Program-made: the position numbers and the translations under genes
The notes under the pieces: generated by a model
Seen by the model: only the letters and a program-made list of their open reading frames with translations
Told to the model about the DNA's origin: nothing
Database searches by the model: none
Shown here: piece by piece, positions 61,116-64,000 of the stretch
Numbering within the stretch: position 1 is the first letter of the stretch
Layout of the letters: every line of letters starts with the position of its first letter
Assembly (NCBI RefSeq): GCF_900005765.1
Contig: NC_041682.1
Span: 185,136-249,135 of the forward strand
Direction of reading: 5' to 3'
Length of the DNA stretch: 64,000 nt
DNA from: Plasmodium relictum
Lineage: Eukaryota; Apicomplexa; Aconoidasida; Haemosporida; Plasmodiidae

Positions 61116-63036
61116 ATGAAGAAAGATATTGATTATTTACTGAAATCTGAAGAAGAAAAAGAACAAGGAAACATTTTTTTTAAAAGTGAAGATTATGAAG
61201 TAAAAATATACGCCATTTAAATATATTTTAATGTGAAATATTGATATTTATATATATATATATATATTTTTAAATATTTTTAGTTAGCGATTTTTCATTA
61301 TACGAGAAGTATTAATTATGCACCAGAAAGCTCTATTTTATATACTAATAGATCACTGGCATATTTTAAGTACTAAAAAAAAAAAATAAAATAAATAAAT
61401 AAAAGAGAAAAAAAAATAGAATAAAAAAAAAAATTATATATATTTTATTATTTTCAAAGAATTGGATATTTTGATAAGAGTTTAGAGGATGCTTTGAAAG
61501 CACAAAAATTAGACGAAAATAATTTAAAAAGTTATTATAGAATATGCGAAATATATAAAGCTTTAAATGATGAAGAAAATTATAAAAAATATTTAGAATT
61601 ATACAATAATAAGAGAAATAAAGGTAGTAAGAATAAAAATGGAAATTGTAAGGATTCAAGATTACAAGAGCAAAATAAGAACTTTTCTGAAAAGGACAAT
61701 TTGGAAAATAAAATTACAAACAAATTAGAAATAAAAAACAATGAAATAAAAAAAATTGAAATTAAAAAAAGTAATGAACTTATAAATTTAGGAGAAAATA
61801 ATGAAAAAGATAAATTTTTATTTTTTAATAGATTAGAAAATAAAGATATAGAAAAAAGTATAAAATTTGAAAAAGAAAAATATAAAAATAACTTTTTAAT
61901 TGAAGAAGTTTATGATTTTAAAATAAAAGAAGAGAAAAAAATAGTAGATAATAATAAAAAAAAATATATCATTCTAGACAATTATGTTCTAGATGATAAT
62001 GCTATTTATGATGATATATATGATTCTTTGAATAAATTCAAGAACTTATTTTTAGAAAATGTACCATTAGCTGTTCATATTCAAAAAGAGTCAAAAATAA
62101 AAAAAAATTATGAGAAGTATGATATAGAATTTTTGAAAAATAAAGCAGATAATTTATTTTCACAAAAAAAATTTTATACAGCTATCGAAATATACAATGA
62201 TATAATACATAGTTATCAAAAGTAAGAAAAAAAAAATATAATAAAAGATAAAAAGGTGCTATATGTGCTTTAATGTTATCTAATTAACATCATAAAAGAA
62301 TAATTTTTTTCAGCTTTAAGAAATACTATATTTGTTTAATGCTTTATATATATGTATGTATATATATATATATATATATATTTTTGTATTGTTGTTGAAC
62401 ATTTATTTCATTTTATTAATTTTAATTTTATTTTTTATTTTTTACAAATTTCCTAAATTTTCGATTTTTGTATTTTTTTTTTTTTTTTTCTTAGTGAAAA
62501 AAGTATATATTATTGTACCATTTTAAGTAATAGGAGTGCTTGTTTTATTGAAATGAAAAAAATAAGAAGTTCTTTATGTGACATATGCAAAACTTTAAAT
62601 ATATTATTCTCTTTTTTTGAAGAACATAAAGAAAATATAAAAAAAAAATTAATTGAATTGGAAGAAAAAAAAAAAGAAATGTTTGAAATAGATTTAAAAA
62701 TTTATAAAGATTTTAAAGGAATATATCATCATGCTCATAAACTATTAATTAAATTATTATTTAGATATATTAAATTTTGTCATCTTCACAAAAAAAAATT
62801 TAATATCCCTTCATTAGATCAAGTAAGGAAAAAAGAAAAGAAAAGAAAATATATATAAAAACATAAAAAAATTAACAAAAAAAAAAAAAAAATTATATCT
62901 TTAATTTTTCTTTATTTTTTTATTCTATTTTTATAATTTTCTGTAGGTAGACATATTAAGCAAATTGAAAGGAAAACATTACATAAATACTAATGAACTG
63001 GAAAAATTGAAAAACACTATTTATTCAAAATTATAA
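61116..63036 (+). CDS. TPR co-chaperone-like protein, 5 exons
   Basis: Exons 61116-61199, 61284-61369, 61460-62221, 62495-62822 and 62947-63036 give 449 residues. Residues about 11-115 form three TPR helix pairs. They contain K15, N19, N50, K80 and R84, with spacings 4, 31, 30 and 4 identical to the carboxylate clamp of HOP TPR1 (K8, N12, N43, K73, R77). Binding of the EEVD tail of HSP70 or HSP90 is therefore predicted. A Lys/Glu-rich linker (about 115-330) leads to a second TPR-like region (FYTAIEIYNDII, then ILSNRSACFIEM), which has no clamp. The layout recalls RPAP3 or SPAG1 co-chaperones, but no RPAP3 C-terminal domain is seen. The last codon and stop (TTATAA) overlap those of PK7 on the other strand. 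It corresponds by position to PFB0610c. Confidence 0.85.
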
Positions 63037-63141
63037 TTTATTTTTTTTTTTATAAATTTCTTTAGAATAGTCTTCAATGTATTTATAATTTACGTCACTA
63101 AGCCAATTATTTTTCTAAAAAAAAAAAAAATTATATATATA

Positions 63142-63216
<75 letters not shown>

Positions 63217-63697
63217 TTTGTCAATCTCTTACTAATGCTTGTTCAGAAGTATATCTTTCATTTGGATTTTTTTTTAGAATACATTTCAAAAAGTTGATAT
63301 CTTCGTTTGTTAAGGAGTTACTAGAACAATCACATTTTTTTTTTGTTAATTGAAATAAAAAATAATTTCTATCTTTATGATATTCAATTTCCCCTTTTCC
63401 TATATCATTGAATAATTGAATTAATGAATTCTTCGCTCTAAATGGCAAAACACGATAAAATAAAGCATATAAGCATATTCCTAAACTCCAAATATCCACT
63501 TTTTCACCATCGTAACAGGATTCTTTAGAAAAAAATTCAGGTGGCATAAACTCATATGTACCCTTTAAAAAAAAAAATTACTCAATTTCGTTTTTCTATG
63601 TTGCCTTTTTTCATTTATTTTTATATATATTACTAATTTATTTTTTTTTTTTTTTTTTTTTTGTCTTTTATTACATTTTATTATTATTTTATTTCAT

Positions 63698-63739
<42 letters not shown>

Positions 63740-64000
63740 TTTATATTATTTACTTTTGTTCCTTTTATTTTTTTATTAAACATATATTGTGATTCTCCAT
63801 AATCACATAATTTAATTCTGCCATTTTTGTTTAATAAAATATTAGAAGGTTTAACATCTCTATGGCAAATGTTTTTTGTTTTATGAATGTATAGGAAAGA
63901 TTTTAAAATATTTTTAATTATACATTTTATAACAACTATAGGAATAAAAAACATTTCTTCTTTATCTAAAACATAAAAAAACTCATCAAATTTTAATATA
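63031..64000 (-). CDS. PK7: Protein kinase 7 (PK7), 3' part, 3 exons in window
   Basis: Orphan apicomplexan kinase with a MAPKK-like C-lobe; in Plasmodium it is linked to growth rate and oocyst development. Exons seen are 64000-63754 (open to the edge, 5' end missing), 63562-63233 and 63114-63031, all phase 0. Motifs: KFDEFFYVLDKEEM, then the catalytic loop CHRDVKPSNIL, KLCDYGES (DYG for DFG), GTYEFMPPEFF spanning the first intron, and VDIWSLGICLYALFY. The tail ALKNNWLSD spans the second intron, ending YKKKNKL. These match the PfPK7 C-lobe closely, from memory. The lobe has an insert after the catalytic domain core (TKKKCDCSSNSLTNED). The introns carry (TA)n tracts. It corresponds by position to PFB0605w. 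Confidence 0.93.
63132..63214. repeat. Long (TA)n tract in a PK7 intron
   Basis: About 83 nt of TA-rich sequence, uninterrupted from 63149 to 63214, in the last PK7 intron and ending 18 bases from its donor. A second TA tract (63703-63730) lies in the preceding intron. Confidence 0.9.

Noticed and set aside
62314-62356. Possible extra exon in the TPR gene after TTTTTTTCAG (NFKKYYICLML)
   Set aside because: No donor gives the phase 2 needed by the next exon. Joining 62221 directly to 62495 keeps the phase and yields a normal TPR helix pair.
1-64000. tRNA, rRNA, snRNA, CRISPR or transposon sequences
   Set aside because: I looked for GC-rich folded islands, tRNA T-loop sequences, regular repeat-spacer arrays and transposase-like frames and found none. 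Small ncRNAs in AT-rich DNA could still be missed by eye.

Overview
The window is nuclear DNA of a malaria parasite (Plasmodium). By eye it is extremely AT-rich. It has long homopolymer and (TA)n tracts, Asn/Lys/Glu-rich proteins with low-complexity inserts, and small GT-AG introns. The gene set and gene order match, in inverted orientation, a block of P. falciparum chromosome 2 as I recall it, from PK7 (PFB0605w) to ACS9 (PFB0685c). The proteins are not those of P. falciparum. The base composition fits the avian-malaria clade (P. gallinaceum or P. relictum type), but the species is an inference.

Layout, left to right: the 3' part of an acyl-CoA synthetase (+, ACS9-like, cut by the left edge); rhoptry neck protein RON6 (-), rebuilt here as 15 exons with a signal peptide and a cysteine-rich tail; a multipass membrane protein with PqiA-like modules (-); a nine-exon coiled-coil protein (+); a 1,608-residue divergent protein kinase (-); a small helical-repeat protein (-); ribosome-assembly factor LTV1 (+, 3 exons); a large Asn-rich protein of unknown function (-); mitochondrial ribosomal protein L13 (+), with an upstream targeting exon proposed here; COPII coat protein SEC31 (+, 4 exons); chaperonin subunit CCT8 (-), whose start codon is alone on exon 1; an Rtr1/RPAP2-like Pol II CTD phosphatase (+); an unknown 619-residue protein (-); a FAM136A-like CX3C protein (-, 2 exons); a 2,000-residue propeller/coiled-coil protein resembling axonemal CFAP43/44 (+, 12 exons); a TPR co-chaperone-like protein (+, 5 exons); and the 3' part of protein kinase PK7 (-, cut by the right edge).

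These are mostly housekeeping genes of a chromosome core, each with its own promoter and no operons: secretion (SEC31), folding (CCT8, TPR protein), ribosome assembly (LTV1), mitochondrial translation (L13), transcription (Rtr1-like), invasion (RON6), lipid metabolism (ACS9, PqiA-like protein), signalling (two kinases) and probably the male-gamete flagellum (CFAP-like). I saw no tRNA, rRNA, mobile element, CRISPR array or subtelomeric gene family. Intergenic DNA is 0.4 to 2.6 kb of AT-rich sequence, but the TPR gene and PK7 run tail to tail and share one palindromic TTATAA as their last codon plus stop.

The least explained item is the PqiA-like membrane protein, whose C-terminal domain may bind lipid. 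Splice models were made by hand from GT/AG sites, reading phase and motif continuity. P. falciparum locus names are recalled, not searched.
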